A stretch of DNA of 64,000 bases, from the NCBI RefSeq assembly GCF_016772415.1, contig NZ_JAGSGD010000001.1, forward strand, positions 248,001 through 312,000. The letters run 5' to 3'. Positions 17,893 to 26,462 of the stretch are shown in pieces (within the stretch, counting starts at the first letter, position 1; every line of letters begins with the position of its first letter). Below the pieces are notes generated by a model. That model worked only from the letters and a program-made list of their open reading frames with translations, did no database searches and was not told where the DNA came from. The position numbers and the translations under genes are program-made. Source of the DNA: Phenylobacterium glaciei (GTDB lineage: Bacteria > Pseudomonadota > Alphaproteobacteria > Caulobacterales > Caulobacteraceae).

Positions 17893-20025
17893 ATGTTCGA
17901 TATCAAACGCAAGACCATCGAGTGGGGCGGCAAGACGCTGACCCTGGAAACCGGCCGCATCGCGCGCCAGGCCGACGGCGCCGTGCTGGCGACCTACGGT
18001 GAGACCATGGTTCTGGCCACCGCGGTGTTCGCCAAGAGCGCCAAGCCGGGCCAGGACTTCTTCCCCCTGACCGTGAACTACCAGGAGAAGTTCTACGCCG
18101 CGGGCAAGATCCCGGGCTCCTTCCCCCGCCGCGAAGGCGCGCCGTCGCAAAAGGAAACCCTCACCAGCCGCCTGATCGACCGTCCGATCCGCCCGCTGTT
18201 CGTCAAGGGCTTCAAGAATGAAGTCCAGGTGGTCTGCACCGTGCTGGCCCACGACCTGGAAAACGATCCCGACATCGTCGCCCTGGTGGCCGCCTCGGCC
18301 GCCCTGGTGATCTCCGGCGCCCCCTTCATGGGCCCGATCGGCGCGGCCCGCGTCGGCTACATCAACGGCGAATACGTCCTCAACCCGACCCTCGACGAGA
18401 TGAAGGAGTCGACCATGGATCTGGTCGTCGCCTCCACCAACGAGGCGGTGATGATGGTTGAGTCCGAGATCCAGGAGCTCAGCGAAGACGAAGTGCTGAA
18501 GGGCGTCATGTTCGCCCACGCCGGCATCCAGCCGGTGATCGACGCGATCATCGAACTGGCCGAGCACTCCGCCAAGGAGCCCTTCGACTTCGCCCCCGAC
18601 GACACCGACGCCATCAAGGCCGAAGTGAAGAAGCTGATCGGCAAGGACCTGGCCGCCGCCTACAAGATCGTGGCCAAGGGCGAACGCCAGGACGCGGTCG
18701 GCAAGGCCAAGGCCAAGGCGACGGAAAAGTTCGGCAAGTCCGACACCAATCCCGCCGGCATCGGCCCCGACAAGCTCGGCGGCGTGTTCAAGGAACTGGA
18801 AGCCGACGTCGTGCGTCGCAACATCCTCGACACCGGCATCCGCATCGACGGCCGCACCGTCGACAAGGTCCGCCAGATCGTCTCGGAAGTGGGCGTCCTG
18901 CCCCGCGCCCACGGTTCGGCCCTGTTCACCCGCGGTGAAACCCAGGCCCTAGTCGTGGCCACCCTGGGCACCGGCGACGACGAGCAGATGATCGACGCCC
19001 TGGAAGGCAAGTACTACGAGAAGTTCATGCTGCACTACAATTTCCCCCCCTTCTCGGTGGGTGAAACCGGCCGCATGGGCGCCCCTGGCCGCCGCGAAGT
19101 CGGCCACGGCAAGCTCGCCTGGCGGGCGATCCGGCCGATGCTGCCGAGCCAGGAAGACTTCCCCTACACCATCCGCCTGGTCTCCGAGATCACCGAGTCC
19201 AACGGCTCGTCCTCGATGGCCTCGGTCTGCGGCTCGTCCCTGGCCCTGATGGACGCCGGCGTGCCCCTGAAGAAGCCGGTCTCCGGCATCGCCATGGGCC
19301 TGATCCTCGAAAAGGACGGCTTCGCGGTTCTGTCGGACATCCTGGGTGACGAAGACCACCTCGGCGACATGGACTTCAAGGTCGCCGGCACCGAGGACGG
19401 CATCACCTCCCTGCAGATGGACATCAAGATCGCCGGCATCACCGAAGCGATCATGAAGCAGGCGCTGGAACAGGCGAAGGGTGGCCGCAAGCACATCCTC
19501 GCCGAAATGGCCAAGGCCATGGAAGCCCCGCGTGAGGAACTCGGCGAGTTCGCCCCGAAGATCGAGACCATGAAGGTCCCGGTCGACAAGATCCGTGAAG
19601 TGATCGGGACGGGCGGCAAGGTCATCCGCGAGATCGTCGAAAAGACCGGCGCCAAGGTGGACATCGAGGACGACGGCACCATCAAGGTCTCGGCGTCGGA
19701 TCAGTCCAAGATCGACGCCGCCAAGGAGTGGATCAAGTCAATCGTCTCCGAGCCCGAGCTGAACGCCATCTACACCGGCAAGGTCGTGAAGATCGTCGAC
19801 TTCGGCGCCTTCGTGAACTTCTTCGGCGCCAAGGACGGCCTGGTGCACGTCAGCCAGATCTCCAGCGACCGCGTGGCCAAGGTCTCCGACGTCCTCGTCG
19901 AAGGCCAGTCCGTGAAGGTCAAGCTCCTGGGCTTTGATGATCGCGGCAAGACCCGTCTGTCCATGAAGGTCGTCGACCAGGAAACCGGCGAAGACCTCTC
20001 GCTCAAGCAGGGCGAAGACGCGTAA
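17893..20025 (+). CDS. pnp: Polynucleotide phosphorylase
   Basis: A 710-residue 3'-to-5' phosphorolytic exoribonuclease of the RNA degradosome. Two RNase PH domains (about 10-140 and 310-545, the second with [18 protein letters not shown] and [14 protein letters not shown]) flank a helical linker. A KH domain (about 553-615, [12 protein letters not shown]) and an S1 domain (about 620-690, [19 protein letters not shown]) follow. Length is normal. The weak ribosome site and long leader suggest post-transcriptional control, as is known for pnp in E. coli. The unit ends at a very strong terminator. Confidence 0.98.
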   Translation: MFDIKRKTIEWGGKTLTLETGRIARQADGAVLATYGETMVLATAVFAKSAKPGQDFFPLTVNYQEKFYAAGKIPGSFPRREGAPSQKETLTSRLIDRPIRPLFVKGFKNEVQVVCTVLAHDLENDPDIVALVAASAALVISGAPFMGPIGAARVGYINGEYVLNPTLDEMKESTMDLVVASTNEAVMMVESEIQELSEDEVLKGVMFAHAGIQPVIDAIIELAEHSAKEPFDFAPDDTDAIKAEVKKLIGKDLAAAYKIVAKGERQDAVGKAKAKATEKFGKSDTNPAGIGPDKLGGVFKELEADVVRRNILDTGIRIDGRTVDKVRQIVSEVGVLPRAHGSALFTRGETQALVVATLGTGDDEQMIDALEGKYYEKFMLHYNFPPFSVGETGRMGAPGRREVGHGKLAWRAIRPMLPSQEDFPYTIRLVSEITESNGSSSMASVCGSSLALMDAGVPLKKPVSGIAMGLILEKDGFAVLSDILGDEDHLGDMDFKVAGTEDGITSLQMDIKIAGITEAIMKQALEQAKGGRKHILAEMAKAMEAPREELGEFAPKIETMKVPVDKIREVIGTGGKVIREIVEKTGAKVDIEDDGTIKVSASDQSKIDAAKEWIKSIVSEPELNAIYTGKVVKIVDFGAFVNFFGAKDGLVHVSQISSDRVAKVSDVLVEGQSVKVKLLGFDDRGKTRLSMKVVDQETGEDLSLKQGEDA

Positions 20026-20049
20026 AGCGCTCTTCACCTGTAGACATCG

Positions 20050-20082
20050 AAGGGCGGCCGCAGCGATGCGGCCGCCCTTTTT
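20050..20082 (+). terminator. Intrinsic terminator after pnp
   Basis: A perfect 13-bp stem, AAGGGCGGCCGCA (20050-20062) with TGCGGCCGCCCTT (20067-20079), loop GCGA, followed by T residues to 20082. It sits 24 bases after the pnp stop. Confidence 0.95.
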
Positions 20083-20410
20083 GTTTGGGCGACGTGCAAA
20101 TGCTCCCTCGTGGCTGGCGTAGAACCTCTCGCCGGGCGGAGATCTTTGTCAGCGCTTCTCGCTATCAGCGAACGAGGGAGATTCCCTCTTCTAAAGGGCT
20201 CTCGAATTCCAAATAGGACTCCGAAATCTGGAGCCAGTTTCCTCGCTCCGAATTCGTACGAGTCCTCATGGTCACCGGGCCTGCGAAAGAGCCTGAAATT
20301 TGTCGCAGCAGTTTTGAAAACGCAGCGCCTTTAAAGAGACGCTCTTAGAAAGCGACTCTTGACGAAGAGTCCACGAATGTGGGACAGAATTCGCTGTGCA
20401 TACACCGCAC
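20083..20410. other. Non-coding, GANTC-rich gap between pnp and the candidate small RNA
   Basis: No convincing reading frame. The sequence is visibly less GC-rich than its surroundings and contains several short stem-loops, for example GACTCTT-GACG-AAGAGTC (20354-20371). GANTC sites occur at 20180, 20217, 20260, 20354 and 20367, with four more in the next 160 bases. I find no tmRNA, 6S, SRP RNA or tRNA pattern here and no cluster of DnaA boxes or CtrA sites that would mark a replication origin. Confidence 0.6.
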
Positions 20411-20444
20411 AAAAAAGAAGCGGACTCGTAAACGAATCCGCTTC
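20411..20444 (-). terminator. Intrinsic terminator of the candidate small RNA
   Basis: On the minus strand GAAGCGGATTCG (20444-20433), loop TTTA, CGAGTCCGCTTC (20428-20417): a 12-bp stem with one G-U pair, followed immediately by six T residues (20416-20411). It is strong and oriented only for minus-strand transcription. Confidence 0.85.
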
Positions 20445-20640
20445 AGTTAGCTCGGTACGGACTTTGCCGCTGCGAACCACGGCGATCTTGCAGGATCAGC
20501 GTGGCCCGGGACGGACGAATCCATCTTCGTCCGTCAACCGCTATTAGATACGGCGCCTCGACCAATCGAGTCCAGCGCCTCATCCACAGTATTCGTCACA
20601 TAAAGACTTCGTTATGCCCCGCCACGCGAGCGGCGCTCGC
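20411..20640 (-). ncRNA. Candidate structured small RNA downstream of dnaA
   Basis: Read on the minus strand, this stretch holds a series of stem-loops ending in an intrinsic terminator. In transcript order: GCGAGC-GCC-GCTCGC (20640-20626), a two-part stem GGCGC/GCGCC with inner CTCGA/TCGAG (20579-20552), a perfect 10-bp stem with six-base loop (20535-20510), CCACG/CGTGG with inner GATC/GATC (20504-20477), and the terminator (20444-20411). The dnaA transcript already has its own terminator at 20692-20661, so the second one implies a separate minus-strand transcript of about 150-230 bases. The 5' end is not fixed and no promoter is obvious. No coding frame is plausible, and I do not recognise the family. 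Confidence 0.55.
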
Positions 20641-20660
20641 ATCGTGCCTAGCGCTACCCA

Positions 20661-20692
20661 AAGCGAAAGGCCCGCCGGGGGTGGCGGGCCTT
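20661..20692 (-). terminator. Terminator after dnaA
   Basis: AAGGCCCGCC (20692-20683 on the minus strand) pairs perfectly with GGCGGGCCTT (20676-20667) and is followed by TTTCGCTTT. It lies 30 bases beyond the dnaA stop. The T tract is interrupted, so some read-through is possible; the stem could also act weakly on the plus strand. Confidence 0.75.
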
Positions 20693-20721
20693 CGTTTCAA
20701 CCTCGGAGATCGGGCTGAAGC

Positions 20722-22185
20722 CTAGCTGCGCAGCTTGCGCAGCAGGGTGTCGAGATCACGCGCCAGGACCGGGTCGTCGGCCTTCAGGGCCTCGATGCGG
20801 CGCACGGCGTGCAGGACGGTGGTGTGGTCGCGGCCGCCGAACCTGCGCCCGATGTCGGGCAGGGAGCGGGTGGTGATCTGCTTGGCGATCCACATGGCCG
20901 CCTGGCGGGGCCGGGCGACGGCGCGGGCGCGGCGCTCGGAGATCATGTCGGCCTGCTTGAGGCCATAGTGCTCGGCCACGGCCTTCTGGATCTGGTCCAC
21001 CGTCACCCGCTTCTCGGTGCAGGAGAGGTTGGGGCGCAGGATGGCCTGGGCCTCGTCCAGCGACAGGCGGGCGACCTCGCCGCCCACTCGGGCCACCAGG
21101 GTGTTCAGGGCCCCCTCCAGCTCGCGCACGCTGTCGGTGAAGCGGTCGGCGAGGAATTCCAGCACCTCGGCCTTGGCCGAGGGGACGAAGCGGCCCTGAC
21201 CGGCCAGGGTGGCGAGCTTCCGCTCCAGGATGCCTAGACGCAGGGTGCGGTCGGCGGGCTCGATGCCGCAGACCAGCCCCGCCTGCAGGTGGCTGCGCAG
21301 GCGCGGCTCCATCTCCGACAGCTCGGCCGGCGAACGGTCGGCGGTCATCACCACCCGGCGGCCGTCCTCGATGAGGGCCATCAGGGTGTGGAACAGTTCC
21401 TCTTGCGTGGAGGTCTTGCCGGCCACGAACTGCACGTCGTCGATCAGCAGCAAATCGGCGTTGCGCAGCTCTTCCTTGAAGGCCGCGGTCTGGCGGTCCT
21501 GCACGGCCTTGACGAAGGTGGAGGTGAAGCGCTCGGCGGTCAGATAGACGACCCGCTTGCCCGGCGCCGTGCGCATGGCCTCCCAGGCCATGGCGTTCAG
21601 CAGGTGGGTCTTACCGAAGCCGTAGGGGCCGTGGAAGAGCACGGGGTTGAAGTGGCCGTCGGCCCAGGAGGCGACCCGGCGGGCGACCGCGAAGGCGAAC
21701 TCGTTGGCGGGGCCGGCGACGAAGGTGTCGAAGGAGAAGCGCTCCTGCAGGCCCTGCTGACGCGCCGCCCGGGGCGCGGTCAGGTCGACCTCGATTTCAA
21801 TGACATTTCCGGTGACACCGGTTTCCACGGGCGTGACGGCGACAGCCGCCGAAAGGCCCGACGCCGTGACCATGGGCGACGCCGGAGCGGCCTGGTCGAA
21901 TTCCATGCGAGACTTCAGGTCCAGAGCCCGGCCCATGGGGTCGTTCTGGGCCCACAGCTCGCCAATACGGCGCCAGGCATGACGGCGAATCCAGTCGCGC
22001 GCCACGCCGGTGGCGGCCACCAGGCAGACGTCATCGCCGCGTTCGCGCAGCGCCGCCTGGCCCAGCCAAGACCCGAAGGTGGCGTCGCCAAGTTCGCGCT
22101 TCAGCGCCACGCAGGTCTTAGTCCAGACCGCGCCAGCCGCAGCTTCGGCCATATTGCCCGCAATGCCCCCGGTCGTCATCGTCAT
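20722..22185 (-). CDS. dnaA: Chromosomal replication initiator protein DnaA
   Basis: The AAA+ initiator that binds DnaA boxes and opens the origin. From ATG 22185 it is 487 residues. An N-terminal DnaB/DiaA-interaction domain (VWTKTCVALKRELGDATFGSWLG) and a variable linker are followed by the ATPase core with Walker A GPYGFGKTHLLNAM and Walker B LLLIDDVQF. The C-terminal DNA-binding domain carries the DnaA signature GGRDHTTVLHAVRRIE. In-frame TTG 22191 and GTG 22188 lie just upstream, but ATG 22185 (MTMTTGG) matches the Caulobacter DnaA start. rpsT lies upstream on the same strand, behind its own terminator. Confidence 0.97.
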   Translation of the reverse strand: MTMTTGGIAGNMAEAAAGAVWTKTCVALKRELGDATFGSWLGQAALRERGDDVCLVAATGVARDWIRRHAWRRIGELWAQNDPMGRALDLKSRMEFDQAAPASPMVTASGLSAAVAVTPVETGVTGNVIEIEVDLTAPRAARQQGLQERFSFDTFVAGPANEFAFAVARRVASWADGHFNPVLFHGPYGFGKTHLLNAMAWEAMRTAPGKRVVYLTAERFTSTFVKAVQDRQTAAFKEELRNADLLLIDDVQFVAGKTSTQEELFHTLMALIEDGRRVVMTADRSPAELSEMEPRLRSHLQAGLVCGIEPADRTLRLGILERKLATLAGQGRFVPSAKAEVLEFLADRFTDSVRELEGALNTLVARVGGEVARLSLDEAQAILRPNLSCTEKRVTVDQIQKAVAEHYGLKQADMISERRARAVARPRQAAMWIAKQITTRSLPDIGRRFGGRDHTTVLHAVRRIEALKADDPVLARDLDTLLRKLRS

Positions 22186-22276
22186 CACCAACCATCACCT
22201 GCCCGTCCGGATCGAGGCCCCGCGCCTTTCCGGATCTTTGTTCAACAAACACAAGTTCTTACCCGGCGAGAGGGTA

Positions 22277-22486
22277 GACTCCTCCCGCCGCTGTTTTTCA
22301 TCCGAGATGGGATGGAAGAACGCGCTTAAGACCTGAACACTAGTCAGCGGGCCGAGGCGGTCAACGCAGATTCTTCGCAGCTCAAGTCGATATTTTCGTT
22401 GACTCAAATCGACCCCTCGCGCGGCAAGGGAATCTGGATTTCGACCTTCCGTTAACTGAGAAGATTCGCCGCAGGGCTGTGGATGA
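22277..22486 (-). promoter_or_regulatory. dnaA promoter region with GANTC sites and a DnaA-box-like element
   Basis: On the minus strand a promoter TTGACC (22364-22359), 16 bases, TAGTGT (22342-22337). Five GANTC sites lie at 22277, 22369, 22401, 22430 and 22463, one of them 5 bp upstream of the -35. TCATCCACA (22486-22478 on the minus strand), one base from the TTATCCACA DnaA box, lies about 115 bp upstream of the -35. In Caulobacter dnaA transcription responds to GANTC methylation by CcrM; the same control here is inference. The rest of the 405-bp rpsT-dnaA gap shows no gene. Confidence 0.65.
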
Positions 22487-22502
22487 AATGCTGCAGCGCA
22501 CG

Positions 22503-22534
22503 AAAACACCCGCCGGTCTTTCGACCAGCGGGTG
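22503..22534 (-). terminator. Intrinsic terminator after rpsT
   Basis: On the minus strand CACCCGC-TGGTC-GAAA-GACC-GGCGGGTG forms a stem of 7 plus 4 bp with one mismatch (22534-22507), followed by TTTT (22506-22503). It isolates rpsT from dnaA transcription. Confidence 0.8.
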
Positions 22535-22596
22535 CATTGTAAAATATAGCTATTTCAGGCGCTTAGCGGCCGAGCTAGACGTTCGGCGCCGCAACC

Positions 22597-22866
22597 TTAA
22601 GCAGCGGCCATCTTCTTGAGCTGGGCGGCCAGGCGGGACACTTTCCGCGAGCCGGTGTTCTTGTGAACGACGCCCTTGGTGACGGCGCGCATCAGTTCCG
22701 ACTGGGCCTCGACGAAGGCGGTCTTGGCGGCGGCGGCGTCGCCCGAGGTCAGAGCCTCTTCGAACTTGCGAAGATAGGTCCGCACGCGCGAGCGGCGGGC
22801 CTTGTTGACTTCGGTGCGGCGTTCGATCTTGCGAACGGCCTTCTTGGCGCCAGGCGTATTGGCCAT
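22597..22866 (-). CDS. rpsT: 30S ribosomal protein S20
   Basis: An 89-residue basic ribosomal protein, normal length. It begins [26 protein letters not shown] and ends with [14 protein letters not shown] helices typical of S20 ([20 protein letters not shown]). It binds the 5' domain of 16S rRNA. It has its own promoter and terminator. The dnaA-rpsT neighbourhood is conserved in Caulobacterales. Confidence 0.97.
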   Translation of the reverse strand: MANTPGAKKAVRKIERRTEVNKARRSRVRTYLRKFEEALTSGDAAAAKTAFVEAQSELMRAVTKGVVHKNTGSRKVSRLAAQLKKMAAA

Positions 22867-22890
22867 GCTTCAGCTCTCAAAACGGCTCTC

Positions 22891-22957
22891 GCCCGAACCT
22901 TTGCTCGGGCGGGTAAATTGGAGGCGCGGATATACGGGAAGGTTCCTTGCGGGTCAA
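22891..22957 (-). promoter_or_regulatory. rpsT promoter and leader hairpin
   Basis: On the minus strand TTGACC (22957-22952), 17 bases, TATATC (22934-22929) is a near-ideal sigma-70 promoter. The resulting leader of about 55 bases contains GCCCGA/TCGGGC (22910-22891), a 6-bp stem 24 bases before the ATG that could serve autoregulation by S20. Confidence 0.75.
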
Positions 22958-22970
22958 TGCGGTCGCGACG

Positions 22971-23555
22971 CTATTCGCCACCTTCGATGAAACGTCGCCA
23001 GGCGGGGTGGGCGGAGACCAGGTCGGCCATCTGCTGATAGCCCGCCGCGCCGGGGTGCGCGCCGTCCCAGGCGGCGGCTTCCGCCTGCCAGAGACCGCCG
23101 GCCTCCAGGGGCTGGAAGACGTCGATGAAGGGCACCTGCAGCCGGGCGCACAGCGCCAGCAGGGCGGCGTTCAGCGCCTCGGTGCGGGCGCAGACCCCGG
23201 GATCGGCCACCGGCGGCGGCCCGACCATCAGCACCGGGGCGAAGGCCAGGGCGCCCGTCAGCAGGGCGCGGGCGTTCTTCAGGGTTTCCGCCACCGCCAC
23301 CCGCGGCGCGCCGTCCTCCAGGTGGCTGTCATTGCAGCCGAAGGAGAAGACGATCCGCATGGGCTCATAGTCCACCCGCCGCAGGCGGGCCTCGCCCTCC
23401 CAGCGCGCCAGCAGCTGTGTCGAGGTCTCGCGGCGGATGCCGAGGTTATAGAGGCTGATCTCGCGCCGCCCCGAGATGGCCCGCCCCACCCAGCCCAGAT
23501 GGTCGGGGTCGCCTGCGCCCTGGACGAAGGACTCTCCGAACGCGATCAGCCGCAT
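22971..23555 (-). CDS. SGNH/GDSL-type hydrolase
   Basis: A 194-residue esterase-like protein with no signal peptide. SGNH blocks are present: FGESFVQG (block I with the nucleophilic Ser; GDS has become GES), NLGIRRET (block II), FGCNDSH (block III with Asn) and DGAHPGAAGY (block V with the Asp-x-x-His pair). The catalytic residues are therefore complete despite the Asp-to-Glu change next to the serine. Substrate unknown. It reads in the same direction as the enoyl-CoA hydratase but is separated from it by an inverted-repeat element. Confidence 0.82.
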   Translation of the reverse strand: MRLIAFGESFVQGAGDPDHLGWVGRAISGRREISLYNLGIRRETSTQLLARWEGEARLRRVDYEPMRIVFSFGCNDSHLEDGAPRVAVAETLKNARALLTGALAFAPVLMVGPPPVADPGVCARTEALNAALLALCARLQVPFIDVFQPLEAGGLWQAEAAAWDGAHPGAAGYQQMADLVSAHPAWRRFIEGGE

Positions 23556-23590
23556 GCCGCTATTCCAGGTTCAATCGCGTTCCCCAAAAA

Positions 23591-23721
23591 CCGCTCATCC
23601 CGGCGAAGGCCGGGACCCAGATTTATCCTGAGCGGGGGGAGGTGATCCGACATTCCGACATGGCCTCATCTGAAACCGTAGGGGGTTTCACCTGGATCCC
23701 GGCCTTCGCCGGGACGAGCGG
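23591..23721. repeat. Dispersed inverted-repeat element, copy 1
   Basis: Two 30-bp arms (23591-23620 and 23692-23721) are reverse complements at 28 of 30 positions. The core CCCGGCGAAGGCCGGG is itself palindromic, with a 71-bp spacer between. A close relative lies at 25465-25596. It sits in the gap downstream of the enoyl-CoA hydratase gene, as REP-type elements usually do. Confidence 0.85.
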
Positions 23722-23734
23722 GGGAGGGTTTAGA

Positions 23735-24511
23735 CTACGATCCCTTGAAGCTGGGCTTCCGCTTCTCGACGAAGGCGGCCATGCCCTCCTTCTGGTCGTC
23801 GAAGGCGAAGAGGGAGTGGAACAGGCGCCGCTCCAGGGCCACGCCGGTGGCCAGCGTGGTCTCGTAGGCCGCCTCCACCAGTTCCTTGTTCATCATCACC
23901 GCCAGGGGCGACTGGCTGGCGACCTTGGTCGCGGCGCCCATGGCCTCCTCGATCAGCTTGTCGGCAGGGACAACGCGGGAAACCAGGCCCGAACGCTCGG
24001 CCTCGGCGGCGTCCATCATCCGGGCGGTGAGGATCATGTCCATGGCCTTGGACTTGCCGACGAAGCGGGTCAGGCGCTGGGTGCCGCCGATGCCCGGCGC
24101 GACGCCAAGATTGATCTCAGGCTGGCCGAACTTGGCGGTCTCTGCGGCGATGATGAAGTCGCACAGCATGGCCAGTTCGCAGCCGCCGCCAAGCGCGTAG
24201 CCGGCGACGGCGGCGATGATCGGCTTGCGGAACTGCTCCATCCGCCGGGCGAAGGCGCCGAAGAAGTCGGCCGCGAACATCTGGGCGTAGGTCTTGTCCG
24301 ACATCTCCTTGATGTCGGCGCCGGCGGCGAAGGCGCGGTCCGACCCGGTGAGCACCAGGCAGCGGACGGTCTCGTCGGCCTCGGCGGCGTCCAACGCGGC
24401 GGTCAGTTCGGACAGAAGCTGGCTGTTGAGCGCATTCAGCGCCTCGGGCCGGTTCAGCCGGATCAGGGTGACGGCGTCCGTGGTCTCGACGATCAGGGTC
24501 TCATAGGCCAT
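23735..24511 (-). CDS. Enoyl-CoA hydratase
   Basis: A 258-residue crotonase-fold enzyme that hydrates trans-2-enoyl-CoA in fatty-acid beta-oxidation. The oxyanion hole is at AAGADIKEM and [12 protein letters not shown], and the two catalytic glutamates are in GGGCELAM and FGQPEINLG. The C-terminal [11 protein letters not shown] is typical of short-chain enoyl-CoA hydratases of this group. It stands next to a TraB-family gene without clear functional link. GGAG lies at good spacing before the ATG. Confidence 0.93.
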   Translation of the reverse strand: MAYETLIVETTDAVTLIRLNRPEALNALNSQLLSELTAALDAAEADETVRCLVLTGSDRAFAAGADIKEMSDKTYAQMFAADFFGAFARRMEQFRKPIIAAVAGYALGGGCELAMLCDFIIAAETAKFGQPEINLGVAPGIGGTQRLTRFVGKSKAMDMILTARMMDAAEAERSGLVSRVVPADKLIEEAMGAATKVASQSPLAVMMNKELVEAAYETTLATGVALERRLFHSLFAFDDQKEGMAAFVEKRKPSFKGS

Positions 24512-24544
24512 GGCCGGCTCCTTGTAAGAGGGTAGAAAGCCGGA

Positions 24545-25405
24545 TTACGGCCCCTCGACGGAATAGCCAAGCGCCCGCAGCCGGGCGGGCACGCCGTCGG
24601 CGGTGAGCAGGTGGCCGACGCCCACGACGACGACGGTGTGGCCGTGGCCCTTGAGACGCTCATCCAGCACCTTGGTCCAGGCGGCGTTCCGGTCGCTCAC
24701 CAGCCGCGCATAGAGCACCGGCGAGGCCGTCTTGAGCGGGGTGAGCGCATCCTTCTCCAGGGCGGCGGTGTCGGCGGCCATCCAGGAGGCGATCAGCCGG
24801 TCATAGGCGTCGGGGTCTTTGTCCATTTGCGTCAAGCTGTCCTCCAGCGAGGCGACCTGGGCGGCCACAGGCGCCTCGTCGAACAGGGCGATCTGCTGGG
24901 CGGCGGTCTCGAAGGCGCGGCGTTGGGCGGTAGCGGGCGCTGTGCCGTTGATCGACTTCTCGACGCCGGAGTCGGTGTCGGCGCCCTCGGCGCGGAACTG
25001 GGCGCCGGCCAGGGCGACCTCGGCGAACCAGGGCTCCAGCCGGTCGAGGAAGCCTGGCATGAGGCCGTAGGTCTGGCCGGCCTTGGCCAGCGCGGCGGCG
25101 CCGGCCGGCGACAGCAGGGCGCTGAGGTGCTGGTCAGGGGGCAGGACGCCCTTGGACGCCGCCAGGCCCGCGATCTCCGCCTCTGTGGCCTGGCCCATGG
25201 GCAGTTCGAACCACAGGTCGTCGGCGGCGGTCAGGGCTAAGTCCAGCTTGGTGGGCCGCCAGTCCCGACCCGGCGGCAGGACGTGCACCGAGCCAAAGAT
25301 CAGAACCTCGGAATCGGCGTCGCGCACGATCCACACCGGCGGCTTGGCCAGGGCGGGTCCGGAGACGAGGAACGCCGCCAGGGCGAGCAGGCCAAGCTTG
25401 AACAT
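24545..25405 (-). CDS. TraB/GumN family protein
   Basis: A 286-residue protein with an N-terminal signal peptide (MFKLGLLALAAFLVSGPALA), so it is exported to the periplasm. The TraB/GumN family marks are GSVHVLPPG near the N-terminus and VVVVGVGHLLTADGVPARLRALG at the C-terminus, two conserved His-containing motifs suggesting a metal-dependent hydrolase (TIKI-like protease fold). The true substrate in bacteria is unknown. It is 33 bases upstream of the hydratase on the same strand and probably cotranscribed. Confidence 0.88.
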   Translation of the reverse strand: MFKLGLLALAAFLVSGPALAKPPVWIVRDADSEVLIFGSVHVLPPGRDWRPTKLDLALTAADDLWFELPMGQATEAEIAGLAASKGVLPPDQHLSALLSPAGAAALAKAGQTYGLMPGFLDRLEPWFAEVALAGAQFRAEGADTDSGVEKSINGTAPATAQRRAFETAAQQIALFDEAPVAAQVASLEDSLTQMDKDPDAYDRLIASWMAADTAALEKDALTPLKTASPVLYARLVSDRNAAWTKVLDERLKGHGHTVVVVGVGHLLTADGVPARLRALGYSVEGP

Positions 25406-25464
25406 GGGAGGAATCTAGGGGGCTTTCAGACGCAGTGGAATGGCTCGCCGATCACCTTACCCCT

Positions 25465-25596
25465 CCGCTCGTCCCGGCGAAGGCCGGGATCCAGGTGAGG
25501 CCCACGGGCTTTCCGAGACGATCCGACGGGCGGACCTGGGATCACCTCCAGGCGCCTTGGGTGAATCTGGGTCCCGGCCGTCGCCGGGATGAGCGG
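25465..25596. repeat. Dispersed inverted-repeat element, copy 2
   Basis: Arms at 25465-25494 and 25567-25596 match as reverse complements at 27 of 30 positions, and the left arm is nearly identical to that of copy 1 (one or two changes). It fills the gap between mutM and the TraB-family gene and touches the last codons of mutM. Confidence 0.85.
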
Positions 25597-25598
25597 GG

Positions 25599-26462
25599 TT
25601 ATTTCTGGCAAACGGGGCAGAAGAAGGTCGAGCGGCCGGCCTGCACCTCGCGGGCGATGACGCCCGTACAACCCTCGTTCAAGCAGGGCTGCCCTTCTCG
25701 GCCATAGGCCCGGAACCGATGCTGGAAATAGCCCAGGGCGCCGTCGGCGGACGCATAGTCGCGCAGGGTGGACCCCCCGGCGGCGATCGCCTCCTCCAGC
25801 ACCTCACGGATGATGGTGACCAGGCCCGGCAGTTTCCTGGCCGGAATGGAGCCCGCCGGCTTGAAGGGGGAGATCCGCGCCCGGTTCAGCGCCTCGCAGA
25901 CATAGATGTTGCCCAGTCCCGCCACGACCCGCTGGTCCAGCAGCAGGGTCTTGGGCCCCTGCTTGCGGTTGGCGAAGGCGGCCTTCAGCCGATCCGCATT
26001 GAAAGCGTCGGACAACGGCTCAGGGCCGAGGCCGGCGAACCAGGGATGCTCCTGGAGCTTGGCGGTCTCAATCAGCGCCATGTAGCCGAAGCGGCGGGGG
26101 TCGTAATAGGTGACCCGCCCCCCGGCCTGCGTCTCGAACACCACATGGGCGTGCTTGGGGTCCGGGTCCTGGGCGTAGACGAATTCACCGGGCCGGATCG
26201 TCCCCTCCGGCCGGGCGATCTCGAAGCGGCCGCTCATGCCGAGGTGCATCACCAGGGTCTCGCCGCGGTCCAGCTCCCCCATCAGATATTTCGCCCGGCG
26301 GTCCAGGCGCTGGATCGTCGCCCCGGTCAGACGTTGCACGAAGCCCTCGGGGAAGGGAAAGCGCAGGTCGGCGCGGCGGGCCTCGACGCGGGAGAGCCTG
26401 GCGCCCTCCAGCACGGGCGCCAGGCCGCGGCGGACGGTCTCGACCTCGGGAAGTTCAGGCAT
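25599..26462 (-). CDS. mutM: Formamidopyrimidine-DNA glycosylase
   Basis: A 287-residue base-excision repair enzyme removing oxidised purines such as 8-oxoguanine and nicking the strand. The N-terminal [14 protein letters not shown] carries catalytic Pro2 and Glu3. The lesion-recognition helices include [17 protein letters not shown] (H2TH). A C-terminal zinc finger closes the protein, with the first pair as C-x4-C (CLNEGC) and the second in FFCPVCQK. Length and order are normal for alphaproteobacteria. It is divergent from ubiE, with an 81-bp gap. Confidence 0.96.
   Translation of the reverse strand: MPELPEVETVRRGLAPVLEGARLSRVEARRADLRFPFPEGFVQRLTGATIQRLDRRAKYLMGELDRGETLVMHLGMSGRFEIARPEGTIRPGEFVYAQDPDPKHAHVVFETQAGGRVTYYDPRRFGYMALIETAKLQEHPWFAGLGPEPLSDAFNADRLKAAFANRKQGPKTLLLDQRVVAGLGNIYVCEALNRARISPFKPAGSIPARKLPGLVTIIREVLEEAIAAGGSTLRDYASADGALGYFQHRFRAYGREGQPCLNEGCTGVIAREVQAGRSTFFCPVCQK

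Noticed and set aside
20083..20721. Replication origin or tmRNA in the gap behind dnaA
   Set aside because: Only one DnaA-box-like site, no CtrA motif (TTAA-N7-TTAA) and no AT-rich unwinding tract. No tag-peptide coding sequence or tRNA-like ends were found. The origin in Caulobacter lies near hemE, not here.
20110..20725. Three overlapping plus-strand reading frames in the pnp-dnaA gap
   Set aside because: They have no family resemblance, unusual composition and no ribosome sites, and they cross the terminators and stems on the opposite strand. Better explained as non-coding sequence.
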